41,304 bases of DNA from Anaerolineae bacterium (lineage in GTDB: Bacteria; Chloroflexota; Anaerolineae; Aggregatilineales; Aggregatilineaceae). The notes under the pieces were generated by a model. It saw nothing but the letters and a program-made list of their open reading frames with translations. It did no database searches and was not told the DNA's origin. The translations under genes were made by a program, and so were the position numbers. The DNA is taken from NCBI GenBank assembly GCA_023382715.1, contig JAHDWP010000029.1, positions 1 to 41,304 of the forward strand, read 5' to 3'. Of the stretch, positions 25,679 through 33,175 are shown in pieces (the stretch's first letter is position 1; each line of letters begins with the position of its first letter).

Positions 25679-26548
25679 TCAGCCCATGCCCGGCACCACG
25701 AATCCGAACGTGCTGCCCTGCCCCGCCGCGCTGCTGAAGAAGAACTCACCGCCCATCAGCTCGATCAGCCCCTTGGCGATGGGCAGCCCCAGCCCGTGCC
25801 CCTTGAACGAGCGCACGTGCTCGCTCTCGCCGCGCCAGAAAAGCTCGCCGACGCGCGCCTGCTCCTCTTCGCTGAGGCCGATGCCCGTGTCAATCACGCT
25901 GACGCGCAGCTTGCCGTCCACGCCCTCGGCGCGCACGGTGATTGTGCCGCCTTCTGGTGTATAGCGCAGCGCGTTGACGACCAGCTTGGTCAGCGCCTGG
26001 GCCAGGCGCTCGCTGTCCAGGTTGAGCAGCGGCAGGCTGGCCGGCGTCTCGAAGACGAGCGTATGCTTGTGCTCGGCAGCCAGCGGCGCGGCGGTCTTCT
26101 CCACCTGCATGGCGATATTCTTGTAGAGATCCATCTTCGACTCCAGGCGCAGCCGACCGGAGCGCAACTTGCTCATATCGCTGATGTCGCTGACAAGCTG
26201 CTCCATGCGGCTGACGTTGGCGCGGACGATCTCCACGAACTGGGCCTGCATCTCGTTCAGCTCGCCGGCGATGTTCTTGGCGAGCATGTCGGAATAGCCC
26301 TTGACGCTGGTCAGCGGGATGCGAATCTCGTGCACCATCAGCGAGGCGAAGCGGGCATTCTCCTGGATCAGCGCGTCCATACGCTGGCGCAGCGCCTCGG
26401 CGTCTTCGCCTGCGCCGCGCCGGGCCGCCTCTTCCAGCATCCGACCCAGGTCATCCAGCGCCGCCTGCTGCTCGACCGGCGCAGCCGCTCGCAGTGCCTT
26501 CACCACCACGCGCGCTTCTGCCAGCGGGTTCGGTAGCTCGTCGCTCAT
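25679..26548 (-). CDS. Histidine kinase without a recognisable sensor domain
   Basis: 289 residues from the ATG at 26548, chosen because GAGAGGG lies 6 nt upstream. Residues 1-65 are helical with no membrane segment or PAS/GAF pattern. HisKA has the phospho-acceptor H73 in VHEIRIPLTSVKGYSDML. The ATPase domain has the N box with N192 (VNALRYTPEGG), DTGIG (220-224) and GHGLGLPIAKG (250-260). It is cytoplasmic. No response regulator is adjacent, so it is an orphan. It lies downstream of nothing on its strand and 115 bp upstream of sucC, so read-through into sucCD is possible. Confidence 0.92.
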   Translation of the reverse strand: MSDELPNPLAEARVVVKALRAAAPVEQQAALDDLGRMLEEAARRGAGEDAEALRQRMDALIQENARFASLMVHEIRIPLTSVKGYSDMLAKNIAGELNEMQAQFVEIVRANVSRMEQLVSDISDMSKLRSGRLRLESKMDLYKNIAMQVEKTAAPLAAEHKHTLVFETPASLPLLNLDSERLAQALTKLVVNALRYTPEGGTITVRAEGVDGKLRVSVIDTGIGLSEEEQARVGELFWRGESEHVRSFKGHGLGLPIAKGLIELMGGEFFFSSAAGQGSTFGFVVPGMG

Positions 26549-26658
26549 CGTCATCCCTCTCATCAGCGAGCCGGCCTGCCGGCTCGCGTCCCATCACAGC
26601 GTATCACTGTGGTAAGGATACTCACCGCCGCGCAAAACCGCCACCTGGGGAGCGTTTT

Positions 26659-26808
26659 GGGTGCGTGCAAAACCTGTCCGGCGGTAGAGGCGCTGCTCTG
26701 CTGCGCCCTGGCTGACCTCACCCCCGCTCGGAGAGGGAGCAAGCCAAGCGTAGCGCGGCTGGGGGTGAGGTCAATCAGCGAGTCGCTGTCAGCCTTTGCA
26801 CGCATCCC
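26659..26808. repeat. MITE-like palindromic repeat with terminal inverted repeats (family A, copy 1)
   Basis: The ends are GGGTGCGTGCAAA (26659-26671) and TTTGCACGCATCCC (26795-26808), inverted complements with one extra base. Inside, TGACCTCACCCCC (26713-26725) is mirrored by GGGGGTGAGGTCA (26761-26773). Total length is about 150 bp and no gene is present. The left half matches the right half of the copy at 23401-23542 in reverse. The right end matches 31433-31470 in reverse. Confidence 0.75.
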
Positions 26809-26823
26809 TGGCGACACATGGCA

Positions 26824-26852
26824 TTGGCAGGGCCGCCCAAGTGTCCTATAAT
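26824..26852 (+). promoter_or_regulatory. Strong sigma-70-type promoter for the GntR regulator
   Basis: TTGGCA (26824-26829) and a perfect TATAAT (26847-26852) are separated by exactly 17 bp. A start is expected near 26858, about 60 nt before the ATG at 26918. It begins 15 bp after the end of the family A repeat. Confidence 0.75.
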
Positions 26853-26870
26853 CGTGTACAGGAGCGTCTG

Positions 26871-26902
26871 ATTGATCACATTAATCCAATTGATCGGATG
26901 AA
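26871..26902. promoter_or_regulatory. Candidate operator for the GntR/FCD regulator
   Basis: An AT-rich island inside GC-rich DNA, directly after the predicted transcription start. It holds two direct ATTGATC copies (26871-26877, 26889-26895) and an imperfect inverted repeat TTAATCC-8-GGATGAA (26881-26902). Its position would let a bound regulator block its own transcription. Confidence 0.5.
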
Positions 26903-26917
26903 TAATCGTCAGAGCAC

Positions 26918-27655
26918 ATGATCGCCATGCCCTATGCCAGCCTGAATTCCGCCATCCTGGACTACATCGTCCAGCACCAGCTTCAGCCGGGCGATTACCT
27001 GCCGACGATCCCGCAGTTGAGCCAGGAATTGGGCGTGAGCGTCAGCAAGATCCGTGAGGAGATGGCTACAGCGCGCGCGTTCGGGCTGGTGGACACCAGG
27101 CCGCGCGCCGGGACGCAGGTTCAGCCGTTCTGTTTCGCGCCGGCAGCCAGCCTCAGCGCCATCTACGCGCTGAGCCTCAACCGCCAGCACTTCTACGAGT
27201 TCTCGCGCTTGCGCGCCAGCCTCGAGTTGAGCTTCTGGCACGAGGCCGTCGTCCAACTGACGGCCAGCGACCTCCAGGCGCTGCGCGACACCCTCGCGGC
27301 GGCCCGTCTGAAGCTGACTCATGTGCCGGTCGAGGTGCCTTTCGAGGAACACCGCAGCCTGCACCTGACCTTCTTCAAACACCTGAACAACCCGTTCGTG
27401 CAGGGCATCCTGGAGGCGTACTGGGCGGCCTATCACGCTTTTGGTGTGGGGCTGTACGCCGAGCTTTCCTATCATCACGAGATGTGGGAGTACCACGAGC
27501 GCATGGTCGAGTGCGTGGCGCGCGGCGATTTCGACGGCGGGCACCAGGCCCTGCGCGACCATATGACGTTGCTGCGCTACCGGCCTGAGGAGCCGGAGGT
27601 CCTCGGGCAGGCGGTCACAGAAAGGTATGGGACATCGCATCATTTGCCAGAGTAA
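26918..27655 (+). CDS. GntR family transcriptional regulator (FCD-type)
   Basis: 245 residues. The winged helix-turn-helix is at about 5-72, with LQPGDYLPTIPQLSQELGVS and SVSKIREEMATARAFGLVDTRPRAGTQV, the GntR pattern. The remaining 170 residues are helical and resemble the FCD ligand-binding domain (EFSRLRASLELSFWHEAV, HLTFFKHLNNPFVQGIL, HERMVECVARGDFDGGHQALRDHM), which often binds a carboxylate through metal-coordinating His/Asp residues. ATG 26927 is an alternative start. The gene lies 93 bp upstream of korA on the same strand and could regulate itself and korAB; that is inference. Confidence 0.92.
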   Translation: MIAMPYASLNSAILDYIVQHQLQPGDYLPTIPQLSQELGVSVSKIREEMATARAFGLVDTRPRAGTQVQPFCFAPAASLSAIYALSLNRQHFYEFSRLRASLELSFWHEAVVQLTASDLQALRDTLAAARLKLTHVPVEVPFEEHRSLHLTFFKHLNNPFVQGILEAYWAAYHAFGVGLYAELSYHHEMWEYHERMVECVARGDFDGGHQALRDHMTLLRYRPEEPEVLGQAVTERYGTSHHLPE

Positions 27656-27748
27656 AGTGCTTTTGCAGACAGTTCTTCGCTTGATGACTTGGGGGCGCGC
27701 AAGCGCCGCAGACTACAACAGGGATAGGTAGCAGGAGCACAAGATATC

Positions 27749-29578
27749 ATGAGTGACGTCGAAGCCTCAGCCCTGGAATCGCTGCTGGTCGAGCGCGAGC
27801 CGATCATCAACGACTTCCAGATCATGATCGCTACGGTGAACGGGTCGGGTAGCCAGACGGCCAACACGGCGCTGCTGCGCTCGATCTTTCGCATGGGCGT
27901 GCCAGTCAGCGGCAAGAACATCTTCCCCTCGAACATCCAGGGGTTGCCCACCTGGTTCACAGTGCGCGTCAGCAAGGACGGTTATATCGCCCGTCGCGAA
28001 GACTATCACATCCTGGTGGCGATGAACCGCGATACCGCCACCGAGGACATCCGCAAGCTGCCGCCCGGCGGAGTCTGTCTGTATCCGCAGGAGTGGAAGA
28101 TCCGCGAAGATCGCGCCGACATCGTGTACTACCCGATGCCCGTCGCAGAGCTGCTCGAAGCCTCCGACGTGCCAGCCAACCTCAAGTCATACGTCGCCAA
28201 CATGGTCTATCTGGGCGTGCTGGCCACGCTGCTGGACATTGACCTGGACGAGATCGCCTTCTCGCTGGACTTCCACTTCGGCGGCAAGGCGAAGGCGATC
28301 AACATGAATATGGGGCTGGTCAAGGCCGCGGCTGAGTGGGCGCTGGACAACCTGGCCAAGCGCGACCCGTACAAAGTGGCGCGCATGGACAAGACCCAGG
28401 GCATGCTGCTGCTCGACGGCAATTCCGCCGGGGCGCTCGGCGCGGTGTTCGGCGGCGTCACCGTCGTCGCCTGGTATCCGATCACGCCCTCGACCAGCAT
28501 GATTGACGCGCTGAACGAGTATCTGCGCGATCTGCGCACCGACCCCGCCACCGGCAAAGCGACCTACGCCGTCATCCAGGTGGAGGACGAGATTGGGGCC
28601 ATTGGCACGGTGATCGGGGCCGGGTGGGCTGGCGCGCGCGCCATCACTGCCACCTCCGGGCCGGGCATGTCGCTCATGTCCGAATTCGCGGGATTGGCCT
28701 ACTTCACCGAAGTCCCGGCGGTGATCTGGAGCGTGCAGCGCGTGGGGCCGAGCACCGGCCTGCCAACGCGCACCTCGCAGGGAGACGTGCTCAAGGCTTA
28801 CTTCCTGGGGCACGGCGACACCAAGCACCCGGTGCTGCTGCCGAGCAACATCGAAGAGGCGTTCGAGTTCGGCTGGCGCGCGCTGGACCTGGCCGATCGC
28901 TTGCAGACGCTCATCTTCGTCCTCAGCGATCTCGATCTGGGCATGAACCTGTGGATGAGCAAGCCCTTCACCTACCCCGACCAACCGCTGGATCGCGGCA
29001 AAGTGCTCAGCGCCGAAGACCTGGAGCGGCTGGGCGGCTTTGCCCGCTACCGTGACGTGGACGGCGACGGCATCACCTACCGCACGCTGCCAGGGACCGA
29101 TCACCCGCGGGCCGCCTACTTCGCGCGCGGCACGGGCCACGACGAGAACGCTTTCTACAGCGAGCGCCCCGAAGACTGGGAAGCCAACATGGCCCGCCTG
29201 ACGCGCAAGTTCAACACGGCGCGGCAATTGGTGCCGGGGCCAGTCGTGGATCAGGCGGACGGCATTCCGGTGGGCATCATCGCCTATGGCACGACCGATG
29301 CCTGCGTGGTGGAAAGCCGCGACCGTCTGCGCGAGCGCGGCCTGAAGACAAACTATCTGCGGCTGCGCGCGCTGCCGCTCAACGAGACCACGCGCGACTT
29401 TCTGGCGGCGCACGAGCGCGTCTACGTGGTCGAGAACAACACCGACGGGCAGGTGGCCAACCTGCTGCGCATGGAGTTCCCAGACCTGGCGACCCGCCTG
29501 ATCTCGCTGGCTCACGCCGACGGGCTGCCCCTCACGCCGCGCTGGTTGACCGCCGTTATCTTGGAACAGGAGCTGTAA
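27749..29578 (+). CDS. korA: 2-oxoacid:acceptor oxidoreductase subunit alpha (gamma-alpha fusion)
   Basis: 609 residues. The N-terminal domain (about 25-185) is the gamma/POR-type region (NGSGSQTANTALLRSIFRMG, GKNIFPSNIQGLPTWF). The alpha region begins near 223 with GNSAGALGAVFGG and the family motif YPITPSTS (243-250), then ATSGPGMSLMSEFAGLAYF. With KorB it oxidatively decarboxylates a 2-oxoacid to the acyl-CoA, passing electrons to ferredoxin. The fused gamma-alpha form suits 2-oxoglutarate or a broad 2-oxoacid enzyme; the exact substrate is not certain. AGGAG lies 11 nt upstream of the ATG. korB follows after 3 nt. Confidence 0.95.
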   Translation: MSDVEASALESLLVEREPIINDFQIMIATVNGSGSQTANTALLRSIFRMGVPVSGKNIFPSNIQGLPTWFTVRVSKDGYIARREDYHILVAMNRDTATEDIRKLPPGGVCLYPQEWKIREDRADIVYYPMPVAELLEASDVPANLKSYVANMVYLGVLATLLDIDLDEIAFSLDFHFGGKAKAINMNMGLVKAAAEWALDNLAKRDPYKVARMDKTQGMLLLDGNSAGALGAVFGGVTVVAWYPITPSTSMIDALNEYLRDLRTDPATGKATYAVIQVEDEIGAIGTVIGAGWAGARAITATSGPGMSLMSEFAGLAYFTEVPAVIWSVQRVGPSTGLPTRTSQGDVLKAYFLGHGDTKHPVLLPSNIEEAFEFGWRALDLADRLQTLIFVLSDLDLGMNLWMSKPFTYPDQPLDRGKVLSAEDLERLGGFARYRDVDGDGITYRTLPGTDHPRAAYFARGTGHDENAFYSERPEDWEANMARLTRKFNTARQLVPGPVVDQADGIPVGIIAYGTTDACVVESRDRLRERGLKTNYLRLRALPLNETTRDFLAAHERVYVVENNTDGQVANLLRMEFPDLATRLISLAHADGLPLTPRWLTAVILEQEL

Positions 29579-29581
29579 ATC

Positions 29582-30619
29582 ATGGGCAACCGTCTGAACC
29601 TCATCGGCCTCGACCGCAACGACTACAAAGGTCGCCCATCCACGCTGTGCCTGGGCTGCGGCCACAATTCGATCTCGAGCCAGATCATCCAGGTCGCTTA
29701 CGAGTTGTCGCTCGATCCGCACCGCGTGATCAAACTGAGCGGGATCGGCTGTTCGAGCAAGTCGCCGGCCTACTTCCTGAACCGTTCGCACGGCTTCAAC
29801 GGGCTGCACGGGCGTATGCCCGCCCTGGCGACCGGCGCGACGACGGCCAACCGCGACCTGATCGCCGTCGGCGTCAGCGGCGACGGCGACACGGGCAGCA
29901 TCGGCCTGGGCCAGTTCAGCCACATGATCCGGCGCAACGTGCCCATCGTCTACATCGTCGAGAACAACGGCGTCTACGGCCTGACCAAGGGCCAGTTCTC
30001 GGCGACTGCCGACCTGGGCCAGGAACTCAAGTACGCCGGCGTCAACGAACTGCCGCCGATTGACATCTGCCTGGAAGCGCTCGTTGACAACGCTTCGTTC
30101 GTCGCGCGCTCGTTCGCCGGCGACGCCAAGCAGGTACGCGAGCTGCTCAAGGCGGCATTCAGCCACCAGGGAACGGCGGTGCTGGACATCATCAGCCCGT
30201 GCGTCACCTTCAACAACCATGAATCATCCACCAAGAGCTATCCCTACGGCAAGGCGCACGAGGAGCCGCTGCAGGACATCACCTACATCCCCGTATACGA
30301 CGAGATCAGTATCGAAGAACATGAGCCGGGCGTTGTGCAGGCCGTGGAAATGCACGACGGCTCGCACGTCATGCTCAAAAAGCTCGATCCCAACAAGCAC
30401 GACCCGACGGATCGGCTCGCCGCGATCACCCTGCTGGAGGAGGCGCGCCGCGATAACCTGTTCATCACGGGGCTGATCTACATTGACCGCAACCGCCGCA
30501 CGCTGCCCGAACTCTGCCGCCTGGTGGACGAGCCGCTGGCGTCTTTGTCGGATGAGCGCATCCGGCCCCCGCGCGAGACGCTCCAGGCTGTGATGAACAA
30601 GCTCATCTGTTGCGACTGA
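29582..30619 (+). CDS. korB: 2-oxoacid:acceptor oxidoreductase subunit beta (TPP-binding)
   Basis: 345 residues. The thiamine diphosphate motif is SGDGDTGSIGLGQF with the acidic GDGD at about 100-103 and the ENNGVYGLTKGQ end at 127-137. Cysteines for a 4Fe-4S cluster are in CLGCG (C23, C26), GIGCSSK (C57) and ISPCVTF near residue 206, the arrangement known for OOR beta subunits. It forms an operon with korA. Succinyl-CoA synthetase, the next TCA step if the substrate is 2-oxoglutarate, is encoded 2-4 kb away on the other strand. Confidence 0.96.
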   Translation: MGNRLNLIGLDRNDYKGRPSTLCLGCGHNSISSQIIQVAYELSLDPHRVIKLSGIGCSSKSPAYFLNRSHGFNGLHGRMPALATGATTANRDLIAVGVSGDGDTGSIGLGQFSHMIRRNVPIVYIVENNGVYGLTKGQFSATADLGQELKYAGVNELPPIDICLEALVDNASFVARSFAGDAKQVRELLKAAFSHQGTAVLDIISPCVTFNNHESSTKSYPYGKAHEEPLQDITYIPVYDEISIEEHEPGVVQAVEMHDGSHVMLKKLDPNKHDPTDRLAAITLLEEARRDNLFITGLIYIDRNRRTLPELCRLVDEPLASLSDERIRPPRETLQAVMNKLICCD

Positions 30620-30634
30620 GCCTGATCGCCAGAA

Positions 30635-30656
30635 GCGCGGGCAGTGAAGCCCGCGC
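30635..30656. terminator. Hairpin downstream of korB (first of two)
   Basis: GCGCGGGC (30635-30642) and GCCCGCGC (30649-30656) form a perfect 8-bp stem with loop AGTGAA, starting 16 nt after the korB stop. It lacks a U-tract and may act with the stronger hairpin that follows. Confidence 0.5.
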
Positions 30657-30669
30657 CAGGCGGAAGCAA

Positions 30670-30705
30670 AGCGGCGCACACTCTCACAACAGAGTGTGCG
30701 CCGCT
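30670..30705. terminator. Strong hairpin between convergent korB and DUF2344 genes
   Basis: A perfect 15-bp stem, AGCGGCGCACACTCT (30670-30684) with AGAGTGTGCGCCGCT (30691-30705) and loop CACAAC, followed by GCTGTT on the plus strand. The convergent position suits termination for both genes, though neither side has a long U-tract. Confidence 0.7.
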
Positions 30706-30727
30706 GCTGTTCACAAGGGGCGAAAAG

Positions 30728-31381
30728 TCACTCGTCGCTCAGAAACAACTGCCGCCGGTGCGCGCGGACCTGGTGCAGAGCCAGGTCGAGCGCGGCGATC
30801 AGCTCGTCGGCGCGGGCGTTGGCGCGCTCCCCGGTGCTCAGGCGGGCGATGAGCACACCATCCCCATCCAGGCGCAGCTCTTGAATCAGCGGGCGCAGAT
30901 CGTAGGGCTTGCCGCGCAGGGCGCGCTCAATGTGCGCCTGGGCGAGCAGCGCCTGCGCGCGCGCCCACAGGTCGTCCGCGCTGAGGTCAGGGTCGCTGGG
31001 CGTGATCGCGTACTCAGCGCCGATCACCTGCGGGGGCAACGCCGGCGCTTTGATCGACACCTCAGTCACCTGGAGGGTGCGCAGCCCGGCGGGACTGGTG
31101 ACATTCAGCCGCTCGATCAGCGCACTGGCGGGTTCGAGTGCGATGCGCTCGGTCAGCCAGGCGTCGAGCAACTCCGCTTCGCTGGTCAGACCGACGGGCA
31201 GCGCGGCAGCGAATTGCAGGCGCGGGCGCGGGTTGAAGCCCCGCGTGTACTCCAGCGGCAGCGCGGCGCGGCGCAGAATGCGCTCCCACGTTGTCGCCAG
31301 GTCGAGATGGCCGACATAGCGCAGCGCGCCCTGCTTGGCGAACCGGATGCGCAGCCGTTGTTGGGTGAGTGTCTGGCTCAT
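30728..31381 (-). CDS. TIGR03936 family radical-SAM-associated protein (DUF2344)
   Basis: 217 residues from the ATG at 31381. The N-terminus QRLRIRFAKQGALRYVGHLDLATTWERILRRAALPLEYTRGFNPRPRLQFAAALPVG is diagnostic in pieces: FAKQGALRYVGHLD and GFNPRPRLQFA. The family usually sits beside, or is fused to, a radical SAM protein of unknown target; that partner is not in the window. Upstream codons of a longer frame lie in a dispersed repeat and are rejected. The predicted -10 TATAAT (31389-31394) is 7 nt from the ATG, which suggests a leaderless mRNA; no ribosome-binding site is visible. Confidence 0.9.
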   Translation of the reverse strand: MSQTLTQQRLRIRFAKQGALRYVGHLDLATTWERILRRAALPLEYTRGFNPRPRLQFAAALPVGLTSEAELLDAWLTERIALEPASALIERLNVTSPAGLRTLQVTEVSIKAPALPPQVIGAEYAITPSDPDLSADDLWARAQALLAQAHIERALRGKPYDLRPLIQELRLDGDGVLIARLSTGERANARADELIAALDLALHQVRAHRRQLFLSDE

Positions 31382-31388
31382 GGACGCC

Positions 31389-31397
31389 ATTATACCA
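31389..31397 (-). promoter_or_regulatory. Extended -10 promoter element, probable leaderless start
   Basis: TGGTATAAT on the minus strand. Transcription starting 7 nt downstream would begin at the A of the ATG at 31381. No clear -35 hexamer. Confidence 0.55.
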
Positions 31398-31432
31398 GCC
31401 GGGCGAGAGCCATCCCACGTATCGTTTCCCCT

Positions 31433-31560
31433 GGATGCGTGCAAAGGTTGACAGCGACACGCTGGACGCCGGGCGAGATAGAGTTCTGTTGGGGCGCATT
31501 GCTATACGCCCCTTGACCTCACCCCCGCGCGGCGCTGACGCGCCTCGCCGCACCCTTCCG
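31433..31560. repeat. Dispersed repeat, family A related (copy 3, partial)
   Basis: GGATGCGTGCAAAGGTTGACAGCGAC at 31433 onward matches, in reverse, the right end of the copy at 26659-26808. After a stretch with GGGGCGCATTGCTATACGCCCC comes the internal TTGACCTCACCCCCGC (31513-31528). The other terminus is not recognisable. It occupies much of the divergent gap between the DUF2344 and sigma factor genes, which holds no gene. Confidence 0.6.
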
Positions 31561-31591
31561 CTCTGGTGCACTAGTGAGCGCGCCGGTTGCC

Positions 31592-31600
31592 TGGTATACT
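31592..31600 (+). promoter_or_regulatory. Extended -10 element upstream of the sigma factor gene
   Basis: TGGTATACT, 74 nt before the ATG at 31675. A convincing -35 hexamer is not seen. Confidence 0.4.
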
Positions 31601-31674
31601 CCGCCCATCTTCGTTCGTTCCCTGCTGTCTCGGCTGAGACTCGTAACGTCTGCCAGCGCGAGGTGTTAGTACGC

Positions 31675-32271
31675 ATGATTGAGTCGGATGGCCGTGACGG
31701 GCGCGATTACGCAGCCTGCGACGACCTGCAACTGGTGGCCTGGGCCAAAGACGACCGGGAGGCGTTCGGCGAATTGTACTCGCGCTACGTCGCCAGGATT
31801 TACAACTACGTCTACTATCGCACAGGCAATCACCAGGACGCCGAAGACCTGACATCGCGCGTATTTTTCAAGGCGCTGGCCCATATCGGGAATTATACCG
31901 ATCGCGGCGTGCCCTTCTCGGCCTGGCTGTATCGCATTGCGCACAACCAGGTCGCCAACTGGCACCGCGACCGGGGGCGGCAGCGAGTCGTCCCGCTCGA
32001 CGATTTCACGGTCAACAGCGCCGCAGCCGACGCGCCCGAAACCGCCGTCGTGTCCGGCGACGAAGAGGCGCGGCTGTTGCAGTCCATCCGCGAGCTGCCG
32101 TCCGAACGGCAACAGTTGCTCATTCTCAAGTTCGTCGAGCACCTGTCGAACGCGGAAATTGGCGCGGTTATGAACCGCACCGAAGGCGCGGTCAAATCGC
32201 TGTATCACCGCACGCTGCTGGCGCTGCGCGGGAGCCTGGAAGAGGAAGCCAGCGCGGGGCGCGACGCCTAG
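31675..32271 (+). CDS. ECF-type RNA polymerase sigma factor
   Basis: 198 residues from the ATG at 31675 (AGGTG 9 nt upstream). Region 2 is at about 30-95: EAFGELYSRYVARIYNYVYYRTGN and QDAEDLTSRVFFKALAHI, then FSAWLYRIAHNQVANWHRDRGR for the -10-recognising end. Region 4 is at about 135-185, with LPSERQQLLILKFVEHLSNAEIGAVMNRTEGAVKSLYHR cut here into its helix-turn-helix. There is no region 1 or 3, as in ECF sigma factors. The next gene encodes a membrane protein that may be its anti-sigma factor. Confidence 0.95.
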   Translation: MIESDGRDGRDYAACDDLQLVAWAKDDREAFGELYSRYVARIYNYVYYRTGNHQDAEDLTSRVFFKALAHIGNYTDRGVPFSAWLYRIAHNQVANWHRDRGRQRVVPLDDFTVNSAAADAPETAVVSGDEEARLLQSIRELPSERQQLLILKFVEHLSNAEIGAVMNRTEGAVKSLYHRTLLALRGSLEEEASAGRDA

Positions 32272-32342
32272 GGCGGGTAGCCCAGCTTTAGAACGAGAGC
32301 GGCGCATGGCGTTTTTCCGTGCGCGGTATGGGAGAGATAGGT

Positions 32343-32771
32343 ATGTCGTGGTGGTCACTGTCACCGAGAGTCTGGTCGCGGAACAGGCGCTGGCAGGAGG
32401 ACGTGCTGGCGGCTCACGCCGACGCGCTGATCAGCAATGGCGCCGCCCACGCCTCTCCGCGCCAGCTCTACGCCGATCCCGCCGAGGATGAGTTGGCGGC
32501 GCTGCTGCGGCTGGCCGAGCGCGTTGAGCGAGCAATGCCCCCTGTCGCGCTCTCGGAGGCGTATGTTGCGCAGCTTCGCCACCGCCTGCTGGAAAGCGAT
32601 CTTCAGGAAACGTTGTCGCTGTGGAGGCGCATCCGTCAGCTTCCGCCGCGCACCCAGTTGGCTGCGGGCATCGGCGGCGCAACCCTGACCGCCGGCGTGG
32701 TCATCCTGGCCACGCGCTCTGTGTACGACGTGCTGGACAGCCGGCGCCATCGCCGGACGGTCACCGCTTAA
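32343..32771 (+). CDS. Putative membrane anti-sigma-like protein
   Basis: 142 residues from the ATG at 32343, chosen for GGGAGAG 6 nt upstream. The N-terminal 100 residues are soluble and helical (EDELAALLRLAERVERAMPP and AYVAQLRHRLLESD), and one helix near the C-terminus (about 112-130, AAGIGGATLTAGVVILATR) is followed by a short basic end. An HxxxCxxC zinc motif is absent. The soluble-then-helix order and the position 71 bp behind an ECF sigma gene are the main reasons for the call; sequence alone does not prove it. Confidence 0.6.
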   Translation: MSWWSLSPRVWSRNRRWQEDVLAAHADALISNGAAHASPRQLYADPAEDELAALLRLAERVERAMPPVALSEAYVAQLRHRLLESDLQETLSLWRRIRQLPPRTQLAAGIGGATLTAGVVILATRSVYDVLDSRRHRRTVTA

Positions 32772-32944
32772 GCCCGCGCCATGCGCACGAACGGGCAGGC
32801 GCGCCGTCTATCAGGCCGGGCTGACGCCGGATAATCCTGGCCTGCTTATCCCTCGCCAGGCCAACGCGCGCATCCTCAAGGCGGCGTACTTTCTGCTCCC
32901 CCCGAGCCTGAGCCTCTCATCATCCCTGTCTCGGCGCTGGCGTG

Positions 32945-33054
32945 CCTCGCCGCCCCCTCTGATCGGAAGGGAGGCAAGCCAGGCGCAGCGCGGCTGGGGA
33001 AAGGGGCCGGGGGATGGGGGCCTTCGATAACTGCCTGACAACTCGTTCGTGGAC
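32945..33054. repeat. Palindromic repeat, family B (copy 2)
   Basis: 33001-33054 is the reverse complement of 4315-4368 with 51 of 54 positions equal, ending GAGTTGTC and GTCCACGAAC when read on the minus strand. The other half holds GCCCCCTCTGATCGG and GGCAAGCCAGGCGCAGCGCGGC, related to inner arms of family A (26738-26760). It lies in the 400-bp gene-free gap between the anti-sigma-like gene and the kinase fusion. Confidence 0.7.
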
Positions 33055-33175
33055 CCCCGCTGCTGGACAGTCTGCGGGCCGGGGCGTATACTGAACGGTG
33101 GCGCGCACGACCTGCGCCGCCCTGCTGTCAGCCGCCAGATACCCTGGTGCCGGTTCCACGCACGGACAGGTGACC

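Noticed and set aside
28187-30220. A 677-codon minus-strand frame opposite korA and korB
   Set aside because: Composition is that of an antisense shadow (many Arg, Gln, Val, His) and no start signal is visible; korAB on the other strand are clear.
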